The position numbers and the translations under genes were made by a program. A stretch of DNA of 6,170 nucleotides. Origin: Bacillota bacterium. Its GTDB lineage: Bacteria > Bacillota > Clostridia > Lachnospirales > Lachnospiraceae. Location of the stretch: NCBI GenBank assembly GCA_023437885.1, contig JAEZFH010000099.1, positions 1 to 6,170 of the forward strand, written 5' to 3'. The notes under the pieces were generated by a model. The model saw only the letters and a list, made by a program, of their open reading frames with translations. It was not told the DNA's origin and did not search any database. Numbering within the stretch: position 1 is the first letter of the stretch; each line of letters opens with the position of its first letter. Of the stretch, positions 1 through 5,392 are shown piece after piece.

Positions 1-422
1 TTTCCGATCAGGTTCAGCTTCGCATACGTATAGTACAACGGGAATAAAAACAGCTGAATTGGAACCGTCATTGCCATCATAAAATACATTAAAATGCCGC
101 CGCTCCCCTTGATTCGTTTCCCTGAAAGAACATAGCCCGCCAGACTTGCACAGACCAGCACAATAACTATGGTAATACCTGTCAATTTCACGCTGTTGAT
201 AAAGCCCTTTGCAAACTTGCCATAGCTCCAGGCCTGAATATAATTTTCCAAATGCAGTACCGTGGGTAATGCCAACGGATTCCTGACAATCTCCGAATTT
301 TCCTTGAAGCTGTTGAAAAGCACCAACAGGATGGGAAAGAGGCAGATCACCGCTAACAGGAGCAGAATTAAATGAATGATAGAACTAATCCCGAATTTTT
401 TCTTTTTTTTTTTCGCTGCCAT
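1..422 (-). CDS. Sugar ABC transporter permease, MalG type (CUT1), partial: 3' end beyond window
   Basis: Inner-membrane permease, second of the two that form the channel of a carbohydrate importer. About 140 N-terminal residues are present; the conserved EAA loop that contacts the ATPase would lie outside the window. Visible are a lysine-rich start (six Lys, residues 4-9), a first membrane segment at about 12-37, and the typical CUT1 stretch NSFKENSEI (37-45) followed by NPLALP (48-53). Further membrane segments are at about 80-100 and 108-132, the last containing PIQLFLFPLY (121-130). The start is set by an AGGAGGG ribosome binding site (429-435) six bases upstream. That site overlaps the TAG stop of the preceding permease gene, which suggests translational coupling. 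Eleven bases separate the two genes. An 11-base A run on the coding strand lies within the first codons. The family call is firm; the substrate is unknown. Confidence 0.93.
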   Translation of the reverse strand, partial: MAAKKKKKKFGISSIIHLILLLLAVICLFPILLVLFNSFKENSEIVRNPLALPTVLHLENYIQAWSYGKFAKGFINSVKLTGITIVIVLVCASLAGYVLSGKRIKGSGGILMYFMMAMTVPIQLFLFPLYYTYAKLNLIG

Positions 423-433
423 GCTATTCCCTC

Positions 434-1303
434 CTATTCCATAGCTTCTTTCTTACTGATGCGTACATAGATGACGGAAGCAATCATTCCGAAGAAGCTG
501 ATAAACATACCCACCGATGCCGCCTTTCCTACCTTCATGGAATTAAAGGCAAGGGAATACGCATACGTTCCCAGAACCTCAGTTGCATGTGCCGGACCGC
601 CGCCGGTAAGTAATTTTACATAATCAAAGGCCAAGAAGGAGCCGATGGTAATCATGATAAACATTAATGATACCGTAGACATGATGTTCGGCAGATATAC
701 ATACCGGAACAGCTGCCATCCATTGCAGCCCTCCACGCTTGCTGCTTCCACCTGGTCTGTGGGTACCTGACGCAGGGCAGCAAGATAAATGACGGTCAAA
801 TAGCTCCAATAATGCCATATATCAACACCCGCACAAGCAAAAATCGCGGTTTTCATGCTTGCCAAGGGAGAACTGATATCCAATCCCAGAGTTTTCAAAA
901 AAGCAACCACACCTACAACCGGGCTGAAAATAATATTAAGCCAGAGCATCGCATTGACAGCCGGGGCCAATACATACGGAATCAAGAATGCGATTTGGTA
1001 AATGCTCCTTGTCCTTTTACACTTTAATAGCAGCATTGCAGCTAACATGCCGATACAAACCGGAATGGTCAAAAACATAACCGTCCATATTATGTTGTTT
1101 TTGATTGCGATAAAGAAAATATTATCCTGAAAAATTTCTATATAATTTTTAAATCCTACGAAGTTTATATTTGGTGATAATCCGTTCCAGTCAGTGAAAG
1201 AATAGAAAATAGTCATAATTCCCGGAATAAGAACAATGGTTACACTGATTAACAATGCCGGAGCTATCAGCAAATAGTTCCAATTAACCTTCCTTTTTTT
1301 CAT
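434..1303 (-). CDS. Sugar ABC transporter permease, MalF type (CUT1)
   Basis: Complete 289-residue inner-membrane permease that pairs with the downstream MalG-type protein. Six hydrophobic segments are visible at about 10-32, 66-93, 105-126, 155-176, 208-230 and 260-281. The EAA motif that docks the ATPase is intact: E186-A187-A188, G192, and L204-P205 at the end with the usual spacing. The LTGGGP signature of this permease class is at 232-237. Length and topology are normal for CUT1 permeases lacking the extra N-terminal part of E. coli MalF. The start is supported by a CCTCCTCC complement (GGAGGAGG, 1310-1317) just upstream and by the usual MKK-type N terminus. It follows the solute-binding protein gene after about 146 bases containing a stem-loop. 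Substrate specificity cannot be read from the sequence. Confidence 0.96.
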   Translation of the reverse strand: MKKRKVNWNYLLIAPALLISVTIVLIPGIMTIFYSFTDWNGLSPNINFVGFKNYIEIFQDNIFFIAIKNNIIWTVMFLTIPVCIGMLAAMLLLKCKRTRSIYQIAFLIPYVLAPAVNAMLWLNIIFSPVVGVVAFLKTLGLDISSPLASMKTAIFACAGVDIWHYWSYLTVIYLAALRQVPTDQVEAASVEGCNGWQLFRYVYLPNIMSTVSLMFIMITIGSFLAFDYVKLLTGGGPAHATEVLGTYAYSLAFNSMKVGKAASVGMFISFFGMIASVIYVRISKKEAME

Positions 1304-1365
1304 ATGCTGCCTCCTCCATTTAACAACTTCAAAATCAGGAAAATATCATTTCACAGGCAAGCTTG

Positions 1366-1373
1366 AAGCGCTT
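1366..1373. promoter_or_regulatory. AAGCGCTT palindrome, weak catabolite-control (cre)-like site
   Basis: A perfect 8-bp palindrome with the CG centre typical of LacI/CcpA-family operators, lying inside the operon between lipoprotein and permease. Extended to 14 positions it departs from the CcpA cre consensus at about three places, so it is only a weak candidate. It does not resemble the TTAA-centred sites proposed for the neighbouring regulator. Confidence 0.2.
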
Positions 1374-1388
1374 TCCTTTGAAATAAAA

Positions 1389-1435
1389 CGGGCAGCGGAT
1401 ATATTTACAATAATGTGAAACATACCAGCTGCCCG
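1389..1435 (-). terminator. Intergenic stem-loop, probable leaky terminator or 3'-end stabiliser of the lipoprotein mRNA
   Basis: Read on the minus strand, CGGGCAGC (1435-1428) pairs perfectly with GCTGCCCG (1396-1389). The stem continues through a T/T mismatch-like interruption with GG/CC and TATGTTT/AAATATA, leaving an 11-base loop. It lies 14 bases past the lipoprotein stop and is followed by TTTTATTTC, a short imperfect T tract. That points to partial termination or RNA-end protection rather than full termination, since the permease genes downstream have no obvious promoter of their own. The structure is seen directly; the regulatory role is inferred from how other binding-protein operons behave. 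Confidence 0.7.
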
Positions 1436-1449
1436 GAATAATTATTATT

Positions 1450-2892
1450 TTATTGCGCCACCGGCTCCGGGATTGGCGGCACTAAGCCCTTTTTAAACTC
1501 TGCCTGGAATTCGGTATCCAATGCTTTTGTATAATCCTCAACACTGATCGTGTCAAACCAAACCTCATCAATATTTACTATTTTTTGCTGAGTCGCAGCC
1601 GGGAAGAACACATTGTCATAATATCCGAAATTTCCGGCCTTCACTGCATTCGATACACTCTTTACCACTTCAACAAAGGAAGAAGATAAGTACGACATGC
1701 TGCCGGTATCCACGGTTGAAAGATCCTGCAAAGGAGTTCCCCAATATCCGGGCCAGGCTGCAGTCATCTCCTGCATGAAATCTGCTGTCATCATCATGTC
1801 AATGATCTTTGCCGCCTCGTCTTTATGTTCCTGCGACACATTCGCATTGATGGATAACGTACATGCACCGCCTAAAGTATAAGTAACATCAGGTACCTGC
1901 TCCGTAGAGGGGAAAGGAATGAATACAATATTCTGCTCCTTATCTCCGGTAAAGAAGGACGCTGCCCATTGGAATGCGATCGAGGGTCCAATGAAAAACG
2001 GTGACTTTTCGTCTGCCAGAAGCTGCAGGGATTCGCTGAAATTCAAATTCACATAATCGCTGCCTGCCAGATAACCCTTGTCCCACCAATCCTTTGATTT
2101 CTGGATTGCTGCCTTCACCTCATCATTGTTCCAGCTTTTCTCACCCTTCAGACATTGATAAACGGTCTGCGGTCCTGCGATATGTGTAAGGAATAAGGAT
2201 GCATAGTTTTCATTCACCGGCTGCCAGCCTTTGTTTCCCGTAACGGAAGCATACAAGCCTTTTTCCATTGCCTGGTCCATGATGCTTTCCATCTCTTCAA
2301 TCGTAGTCGGCACCTTCCAGCCATTATCCTCAAGAACCTTCTTATTGTAGAAAACGCCCATGGTACTCACACCGTTAACAAGGCTGTATAATGTTCCGTT
2401 TACTGTACCGGACTCATAATAAGCCGGAAGAATCCGATCCTTCCATCCATACTGCTGAGCATACTTATCCATAGACTCCAGCTTCTGCGCTTCTACAAGC
2501 GGCATTACAAAGGATGGTCCGGAACCATACACAATATCAGGACCCTGATTGGCTGCCAGGGCTGTCTTTATATCCGCATCAACCGACGGCCGGAATTCTA
2601 CTACCAATCGATACTTATCCTGAGAAGCATTATACTTATCTGCTAAAATCTTATTTAATGCCTCCTGTGCATACGGCTCCGCTCCCCAGAACCATAATGT
2701 GATATCTTCTCTGTTCTTTAAAGCTTCTTCATTCGCCTTTGGCGTCTGCTCTTCGGAGCCTGACGCACCGTTGGTAGGGGTTCCCCCGTTTGTGGAATTA
2801 CCGTCAGGCGTGCTTCCTGTGGAAATCTTACATCCTGCCAGGACAGCCAGCATTGTTACAGACAGTAAAACTGCAATTGCTTTCTTTTTCAT
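1450..2892 (-). CDS. Extracellular sugar-binding lipoprotein of a CUT1 ABC transporter (family 1)
   Basis: 480-residue substrate receptor anchored to the outer face of the membrane. It captures a sugar or oligosaccharide and delivers it to the two permeases encoded next. The N terminus has a lysine-rich start, a hydrophobic core and the lipobox L-A-G-C with the lipidated cysteine at residue 21. A Ser/Thr/Gly/Asn-rich linker follows to about residue 60, then the two-lobed binding domain beginning ITLWFWGAEPYAQ. The GPDIVYGSGP stretch and the Tyr/Trp-rich body (for example KDWWDKGY, AAWPGYWG) are typical of family 1 sugar-binding proteins. The start is the ATG at 2892, five bases from an AGGAGG site. 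The in-frame ATG 36 bases upstream lacks such a site and would spoil the signal peptide. Transcription is predicted from a consensus promoter at 2973-3001, with operator-like sites around it. The substrate is not determinable here. Confidence 0.95.
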   Translation of the reverse strand: MKKKAIAVLLSVTMLAVLAGCKISTGSTPDGNSTNGGTPTNGASGSEEQTPKANEEALKNREDITLWFWGAEPYAQEALNKILADKYNASQDKYRLVVEFRPSVDADIKTALAANQGPDIVYGSGPSFVMPLVEAQKLESMDKYAQQYGWKDRILPAYYESGTVNGTLYSLVNGVSTMGVFYNKKVLEDNGWKVPTTIEEMESIMDQAMEKGLYASVTGNKGWQPVNENYASLFLTHIAGPQTVYQCLKGEKSWNNDEVKAAIQKSKDWWDKGYLAGSDYVNLNFSESLQLLADEKSPFFIGPSIAFQWAASFFTGDKEQNIVFIPFPSTEQVPDVTYTLGGACTLSINANVSQEHKDEAAKIIDMMMTADFMQEMTAAWPGYWGTPLQDLSTVDTGSMSYLSSSFVEVVKSVSNAVKAGNFGYYDNVFFPAATQQKIVNIDEVWFDTISVEDYTKALDTEFQAEFKKGLVPPIPEPVAQ

Positions 2893-2897
2893 AGCTT

Positions 2898-2903
2898 CCT
2901 CCT
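2898..2903 (-). promoter_or_regulatory. Ribosome binding site AGGAGG that decides the lipoprotein start
   Basis: On the minus strand AGGAGG is followed by five bases (AAGCT) and the ATG at 2892-2890. This places the start at the MKKK lipoprotein signal rather than at the upstream in-frame ATG (2928-2926), which lies inside the operator-like sequence. Confidence 0.9.
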
Positions 2904-2915
2904 TTTTGATAAACA

Positions 2916-2931
2916 CATTGGTTAACATTTG
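2916..2931. promoter_or_regulatory. Operator-like site O1 in the lipoprotein leader
   Basis: CATTGGTTAACATTTG, centred on the palindrome GTTAAC. It lies about 35-50 bases downstream of the predicted transcription start, where a bound repressor would block elongation or initiation. It shares the TTGGTTAACATT pattern with sites at 3126-3141 and 4343-4360. Assignment to the adjacent LacI-family regulator is inferred from recurrence and position. Confidence 0.6.
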
Positions 2932-2972
2932 GTGATTTTTGCTTTATAGCCTGTTTTTCTTACTGTATTTTT

Positions 2973-3001
2973 ATTATATATACACAGTATTTTTTTGTCA
3001 A
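2973..3001 (-). promoter_or_regulatory. Consensus sigma-A promoter of the sugar transporter operon
   Basis: On the minus strand, TTGACA (3001-2996), a 17-base spacer and TATAAT (2978-2973): both hexamers and the spacing are perfect. The predicted transcription start is near 2966, giving a leader of about 75 bases before the lipoprotein ATG. A promoter this strong next to operator-like sequences suggests control mainly by repression. Confidence 0.88.
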
Positions 3002-3018
3002 CCAAAATATTTAACCAA
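3000..3018. promoter_or_regulatory. Operator-like site O2 abutting the -35 box
   Basis: On the minus strand the sequence TTGGTTAAATATTTTGG matches the start and end of O1 (TTGGTTAACATTTGG) but carries two extra bases in the middle, and it runs into the TTGACA hexamer. A protein bound here would compete with RNA polymerase. It is a weaker match than O1 or O3. Confidence 0.35.
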
Positions 3019-3125
3019 AAAATTAATATATTTTTCAGATTATATGATTATTTTCTATTGTTTTCATTCAATTTATATATAATTTGATGTTTTATTACTC
3101 TTTAATTAATGTTTTGTTTGATTAA

Positions 3126-3141
3126 CATTGGTTATCATTTT
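3126..3141. promoter_or_regulatory. Operator-like site O3 upstream of the transporter promoter
   Basis: CATTGGTTATCATTTT differs from O1 at two of 16 positions and has the same orientation. It lies about 125 bases upstream of the -35 box. Its centre is 210 bp from that of O1, close to 20 helical turns, an arrangement compatible with looping by a tetrameric or paired LacI-family repressor. The repeat is seen directly; the looping idea is inference. Confidence 0.5.
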
Positions 3142-3167
3142 GCTGCATACGTTTTTTTGTGCAAACA

Positions 3168-3207
3168 TAACAAAGCCCCTTAGTAGTTTTACCAAGGGGC
3201 TTTGTTA
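3168..3207 (-). terminator. Intrinsic terminator of the LacI-family regulator gene
   Basis: A perfect 14-bp stem, TAACAAAGCCCCTT (3168-3181) with AAGGGGCTTTGTTA (3194-3207), and a 12-base loop, starting about 20 bases after the regulator stop. On the minus strand the 3' arm ends CTTTGTTA and continues TGTTT, giving a U-rich tail. It separates regulator transcription from the transporter promoter. Confidence 0.85.
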
Positions 3208-3227
3208 CTATTCTACCTGTATAAATT

Positions 3228-4262
3228 CTAACTTACCAGAGTCTTAACCGAACCTCTTTCAATCAATCTTGGGCTGAAATAAGTGGTTTTCACCGCTTCC
3301 TTGTCCACTCCTGTAATTCTTTTTAGAATCACTTCACATGCCTTCTTCCCCATCAGCTGACCCGGTTGATTAACACTAGTTAACGCGGGGAGCAACGTGG
3401 AAGCCAGGGTAGAATCATTGAAGCCGACTACAGAGATATCTTCACCAATCGTGTAATGGTGTTCTTGAGCATATCGATATACACCGAGCGCTATTTCATC
3501 ATTATACGCAAATACCGCTTTCACACCTAATTTATCAAAGTATTTCATTCCATCATATCCGCTCTGCCATCTGAAATTTCCATAATAAATATTTTCATCT
3601 ATAATCGAAATGCCGTTAAACGCCAACGCCTCTTTATATCCTTCAATACGCTTTCTGCAGGTATAAACCTCTCGATTGCCGACAATCATTCCGATATTCT
3701 GATGCCCCTTATGAATCAAATATTCCGTAGCCATATATGCGCCATCTTTATTATCTGCCGTAATAAAATCGCAGAATACGCGGTCAATTGCCTCATCCAG
3801 CAGCAGGAAGGGTTTTTTTGTCTCATGCAGGGCCTTTCCCAGCAAGACATTATTGCTATTTTGATTCATATCCATTGGCGGTATCATGATAATGCCGCCC
3901 GCCCCAATCTTACTGATCACGTTTAAATAATCCAACGCTTTTTCCGTTGAATCATCGATATCGCAGGTTATTACTCTATATCCGTGCATATATGCATATC
4001 GGTTAATTCCGCACAAGCATGCATCTATAAATTCGTTATTGTATTTCGGACACAAAACTCCGATAATCGAATCCACTGTTCTCAACTGCTCTTTTACTCT
4101 GTTCTGTTTTTCCTCAAAATTATATCCAAGCGCTTCTGCTGCGTCGAGAATTCTCTGCCTTGTGGCCTCCGTTATTCTTGATGGCTTGTTATTCAGCACC
4201 ATTGATACGCTGGCAATTGACACCTCTGCCTTTTTTGCAATATCTCTAACCGTCGGTTTCAT
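3228..4262 (-). CDS. LacI-family transcriptional regulator, probable repressor of the sugar transporter
   Basis: 344-residue cytoplasmic DNA-binding protein. The N-terminal helix-turn-helix is clear: T4-V5-R6-D7-I8-A9-K10-K11-A12, then VSIASVSMVLN (14-24) and NKPSRI. The region after LGYNF (45-49), normally the hinge helix with an A-R-x-L motif, reads instead EEKQNRVKEQL and is about three residues longer than in PurR. A periplasmic-binding-protein-like sensor domain runs from about 65 to 337, with ISVVGFNDS (276-284) and LTSVNQP (294-300) as family landmarks. The ATG at 4262 is chosen because MKPTVRDIAK is the usual family start and an AAGGAAGG site lies six bases upstream; an in-frame ATG 27 bases earlier is less likely. 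The gene has its own promoter (4304-4332), an operator-like site behind it, and a terminator. It probably responds to the transported sugar or a derivative. Confidence 0.94.
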   Translation of the reverse strand: MKPTVRDIAKKAEVSIASVSMVLNNKPSRITEATRQRILDAAEALGYNFEEKQNRVKEQLRTVDSIIGVLCPKYNNEFIDACLCGINRYAYMHGYRVITCDIDDSTEKALDYLNVISKIGAGGIIMIPPMDMNQNSNNVLLGKALHETKKPFLLLDEAIDRVFCDFITADNKDGAYMATEYLIHKGHQNIGMIVGNREVYTCRKRIEGYKEALAFNGISIIDENIYYGNFRWQSGYDGMKYFDKLGVKAVFAYNDEIALGVYRYAQEHHYTIGEDISVVGFNDSTLASTLLPALTSVNQPGQLMGKKACEVILKRITGVDKEAVKTTYFSPRLIERGSVKTLVS

Positions 4263-4268
4263 TTTACA

Positions 4269-4276
4269 CCTTCCTT
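4269..4276 (-). promoter_or_regulatory. Ribosome binding site AAGGAAGG that decides the regulator start
   Basis: The purine-rich AAGGAAGG on the minus strand ends six bases before the ATG at 4262-4260. The site lies inside the coding part of the longer reading frame that starts at 4289, so the shorter start is preferred. Confidence 0.75.
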
Positions 4277-4303
4277 TCCTGTAGAACATGTATATTTCAT
4301 TTT

Positions 4304-4332
4304 ATTATAAAGCGCAGAACAGCAAAAAACAA
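4304..4332 (-). promoter_or_regulatory. Promoter of the LacI-family regulator
   Basis: On the minus strand TTGTTT (4332-4327), a 17-base spacer and a perfect TATAAT (4309-4304). The -35 box keeps only the TTG of the consensus. The predicted start is near 4297, about 35 bases before the ATG. Confidence 0.65.
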
Positions 4333-4342
4333 TATATAATCA

Positions 4343-4360
4343 CTAATTGTTAACCATTTT
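4343..4360. promoter_or_regulatory. Operator-like site upstream of the regulator promoter
   Basis: On the minus strand AAAATGGTTAACAATTAG, sharing TGGTTAACA with O1. It lies just upstream of the regulator's -35 box, consistent with autoregulation. It is also about 110 bp from the -35 box of the divergent cassette, so an effect there is possible but less likely. Confidence 0.5.
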
Positions 4361-4400
4361 TTATCAAATATGCTGATACCAGTGATTAATCCATGGATAC

Positions 4401-4414
4401 CATAAGCGTTTACT
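4401..4414. promoter_or_regulatory. Weak cre-like sequence
   Basis: CATAAGCGTTTACT matches the core of the catabolite-responsive element consensus (WAANCGNTNWC) but misses the outer TG and A. It sits between two divergent promoters and is about 70 bp upstream of one of them. CcpA binding is only a possibility. Confidence 0.2.
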
Positions 4415-4450
4415 TACGCCTCCTGTTCTCTTTTTCTCGTCTCTCCTGCT

Positions 4451-4476
4451 AATTCAATAGACTAATTCTATAGACC
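4451..4476. repeat. 13-bp tandem direct repeat overlapping the cassette -35 box
   Basis: AATTCAATAGACT (4451-4463) is followed immediately by AATTCTATAGACC (4464-4476), identical at 11 of 13 positions. The second copy ends with the -35 hexamer TAGACC. Adjacent direct repeats at this position are typical binding sites for activators such as response regulators, but no binder is identified. Confidence 0.55.
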
Positions 4477-4499
4477 CATTCCTAATCTGGTGGTATAAT
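4471..4499 (+). promoter_or_regulatory. Extended -10 promoter of the repeat-protein/AAA+ cassette
   Basis: TAGACC (4471-4476), a 17-base spacer and TATAAT (4494-4499), preceded by TG one base before the -10 box (TGGTATAAT). The extended -10 compensates for the weak -35 hexamer. The predicted start is near 4506, leaving a leader of about 85 bases. Confidence 0.75.
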
Positions 4500-4511
4500 C
4501 ATACTGTTTTC

Positions 4512-4562
4512 ATTCCCCCGACTGGGAATAATTAATATAGAAATTCGTATCCCATAGGAATT
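4512..4562 (+). other. Two small hairpins in the cassette leader
   Basis: ATTCCC (4512-4517) pairs with GGGAAT (4524-4529) around a six-base loop. AATTC (4542-4546) pairs with GAATT (4558-4562), with TAT/ATA inside and a CCC loop. The second ends about 12 bases before the ribosome binding site. Neither is followed by a T tract, so they are not terminators. A role in RNA stability or control is possible but unsupported. Confidence 0.3.
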
Positions 4563-4574
4563 GCACCGGATGAA

Positions 4575-4580
4575 AAGGAG
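4575..4580 (+). promoter_or_regulatory. Ribosome binding site AAGGAG that decides the repeat-protein start
   Basis: AAGGAG followed by ten bases and the ATG at 4591. The spacing is slightly long, but the alternatives (ATG at 4570, TTG at 4561) place this site inside the coding sequence and have only a poor AGGA upstream. The chosen start also coincides with the beginning of the repeat array. Confidence 0.65.
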
Positions 4581-4590
4581 CCCTAGAAGC

Positions 4591-5391
4591 ATGGATCATT
4601 TACAGCTAATTAAAATGCTTGAGATCAATCCTCATATTATTACATCAATCAATCATCCCACGGATGAAATGAAATTAATCGCTGTCAGGAAAAATGGCCT
4701 TCTGTTAGAATATATAGAAAACCCAACCCGGGAGATGAAGGAACTCGCCTTCGAAAATAATGTTCGGGCGATTAAATTCATCGATAACCCCACGGAAGCG
4801 ATGATGCTAAGGGCAATTGAAGGCGGATGGACAAACCTGGAGTACATGAAGAACCCCACCGATACCGTCATCCGTATGGCTGTCAGTCAAGCCGGCTGGG
4901 CAATAAAATATGTACCTAACCCAAGTGAGGAACTGCAATTACTGGCCGTTCACAAGCATTATGATTCCATCCGGTTTATCAAAGCCCCCTTTGAAAGCGT
5001 ACAGTTGGAGGCTGTAAAAGCAAATTATGAAGCCTTAAGATTTATCTCTTCTCCTGCTCACAGTACCCAAGTGGCTGCTGTTAAGAGCAATGAAGAGGCG
5101 ATTAAATATATCAATGATTTAGATAAGGATAAAATACTGGAGTTTTTAAAGATCAACTTTCTAGTGATCAAATATGTGATGAAGGCAATCTCAAAAGAAG
5201 AATTGGAAGAAGTCCTTCAGGAAGTGCTGTCCCAGGAAGCCGTTGATGAAAATTTTGTCAGGAGCTTTTTGAATTATACCACCCTGGATCACTCTGATAT
5301 CAGGCAGATGGATAAACTCAGGTTCATTCATCGGTACGGAAGTAAAAAAGCAAAGAAAATTGCAGTAGATGAGAAACTAAAAATAATATAA
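4591..5391 (+). CDS. 22-residue tandem-repeat protein (predicted alpha solenoid), function unknown
   Basis: 266 residues with no signal peptide or membrane segment, so probably cytoplasmic. After a partial first unit (1-21), eight full units of exactly 22 residues run from 22 to 197 without insertion or gap, starting at 22, 44, 66, 88, 110, 132, 154 and 176. Each begins with a turn, NP[TS] in the clearest copies. It then carries Ala at unit position 10 (seven of eight), Ile or Leu at 18 and Tyr or Phe at 20 (all eight). Two short helices per unit are likely, stacking into a superhelix that binds protein or nucleic acid. The pattern recalls the DUF4116-like NPSEExQLxAVKxN repeats known from bacteria and phages, but this family link is from memory and unverified. 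Residues 198-266 are a charged, helical C-terminal part (ISKEELEEVLQEVL) with no clear repeat. The neighbouring AAA+ ATPase suggests it is an adaptor or substrate-recognition partner. Confidence 0.88.
   Translation: MDHLQLIKMLEINPHIITSINHPTDEMKLIAVRKNGLLLEYIENPTREMKELAFENNVRAIKFIDNPTEAMMLRAIEGGWTNLEYMKNPTDTVIRMAVSQAGWAIKYVPNPSEELQLLAVHKHYDSIRFIKAPFESVQLEAVKANYEALRFISSPAHSTQVAAVKSNEEAIKYINDLDKDKILEFLKINFLVIKYVMKAISKEELEEVLQEVLSQEAVDENFVRSFLNYTTLDHSDIRQMDKLRFIHRYGSKKAKKIAVDEKLKII
4654..5181 (+). repeat. Eight 66-bp coding repeats (22 codons each)
   Basis: The units begin at 4654, 4720, 4786, 4852, 4918, 4984, 5050 and 5116. Their DNA has diverged strongly while the protein pattern is kept, so the array is old and under selection for structure rather than a recent duplication. 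The NP turn is clearest in units 2 to 5 and fades to AP, SP and DL in the last three. Confidence 0.85.
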
Positions 5392-5392
5392 C

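Larger units (their letters stand above)
1304..1449 (-). other. Intergenic spacer between lipoprotein and permease genes
   Basis: This 146-base spacer within the transporter operon holds a long imperfect hairpin (1389-1435) directly after the lipoprotein stop, an AAGCGCTT palindrome (1366-1373), and the ribosome binding site of the permease gene (1310-1317). I see no convincing internal promoter. The layout fits the common arrangement in which the binding protein is made in excess over the membrane components. Confidence 0.6.
2893..3227. other. AT-rich regulatory region between regulator and lipoprotein genes
   Basis: This gene-free stretch of about 335 bases is very AT-rich. In minus-strand order it holds the regulator's terminator hairpin (3168-3207), an operator-like site (3126-3141), a second one abutting the -35 box (3000-3018), a consensus promoter (2973-3001), a third operator-like site in the leader (2916-2931), and the lipoprotein ribosome binding site. 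I found no credible small gene in it. Confidence 0.8.
4263..4590. other. Divergent intergenic region between regulator and repeat-protein cassette
   Basis: This gene-free stretch of about 328 bases holds, from left to right, the regulator promoter (4304-4332), an operator-like site (4343-4360), a 10-bp palindrome ATCCATGGAT (4389-4398), and a weak cre-like sequence (4401-4414). A pyrimidine-rich tract (about 4417-4449), a 13-bp tandem repeat (4451-4476), the cassette promoter (4471-4499) and a leader with two hairpins follow. No small gene is supported. Confidence 0.75.

Noticed and set aside
624..1027. Open frames overlapping the MalF-type permease on either strand
   Set aside because: They lack ribosome binding sites and plausible protein character, and overlap a clear membrane protein; they are shadows of it.
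2890..2928. Upstream in-frame start for the sugar-binding lipoprotein at 2928
   Set aside because: It lies inside the operator-like sequence, has no ribosome binding site and would put 12 extra residues before a standard lipoprotein signal; the ATG at 2892 has AGGAGG five bases upstream.
3370..3384. TTAAC ACTA GTTAAC inverted repeat resembling an operator inside the regulator gene
   Set aside because: It falls in codons for the conserved family stretch LTSVNQP, so protein constraint explains it; its spacing also differs from the intergenic sites.
4389..4398. Perfect palindrome ATCCATGGAT with a GATACCA direct repeat around it (4375-4381 and 4396-4402)
   Set aside because: Short, not placed at a promoter element and not repeated elsewhere in the window; insufficient to call a binding site.
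4417..4449. Pyrimidine-rich tract between the divergent promoters
   Set aside because: It contains an AGGAGG on the minus strand, but only a five-codon frame follows it; it forms no hairpin and no function can be supported.
4561..4590. Longer starts (TTG 4561, ATG 4570) for the repeat protein
   Set aside because: Poor ribosome binding sequence; the AAGGAG at 4575-4580 fits the ATG at 4591 and the repeat array begins there.
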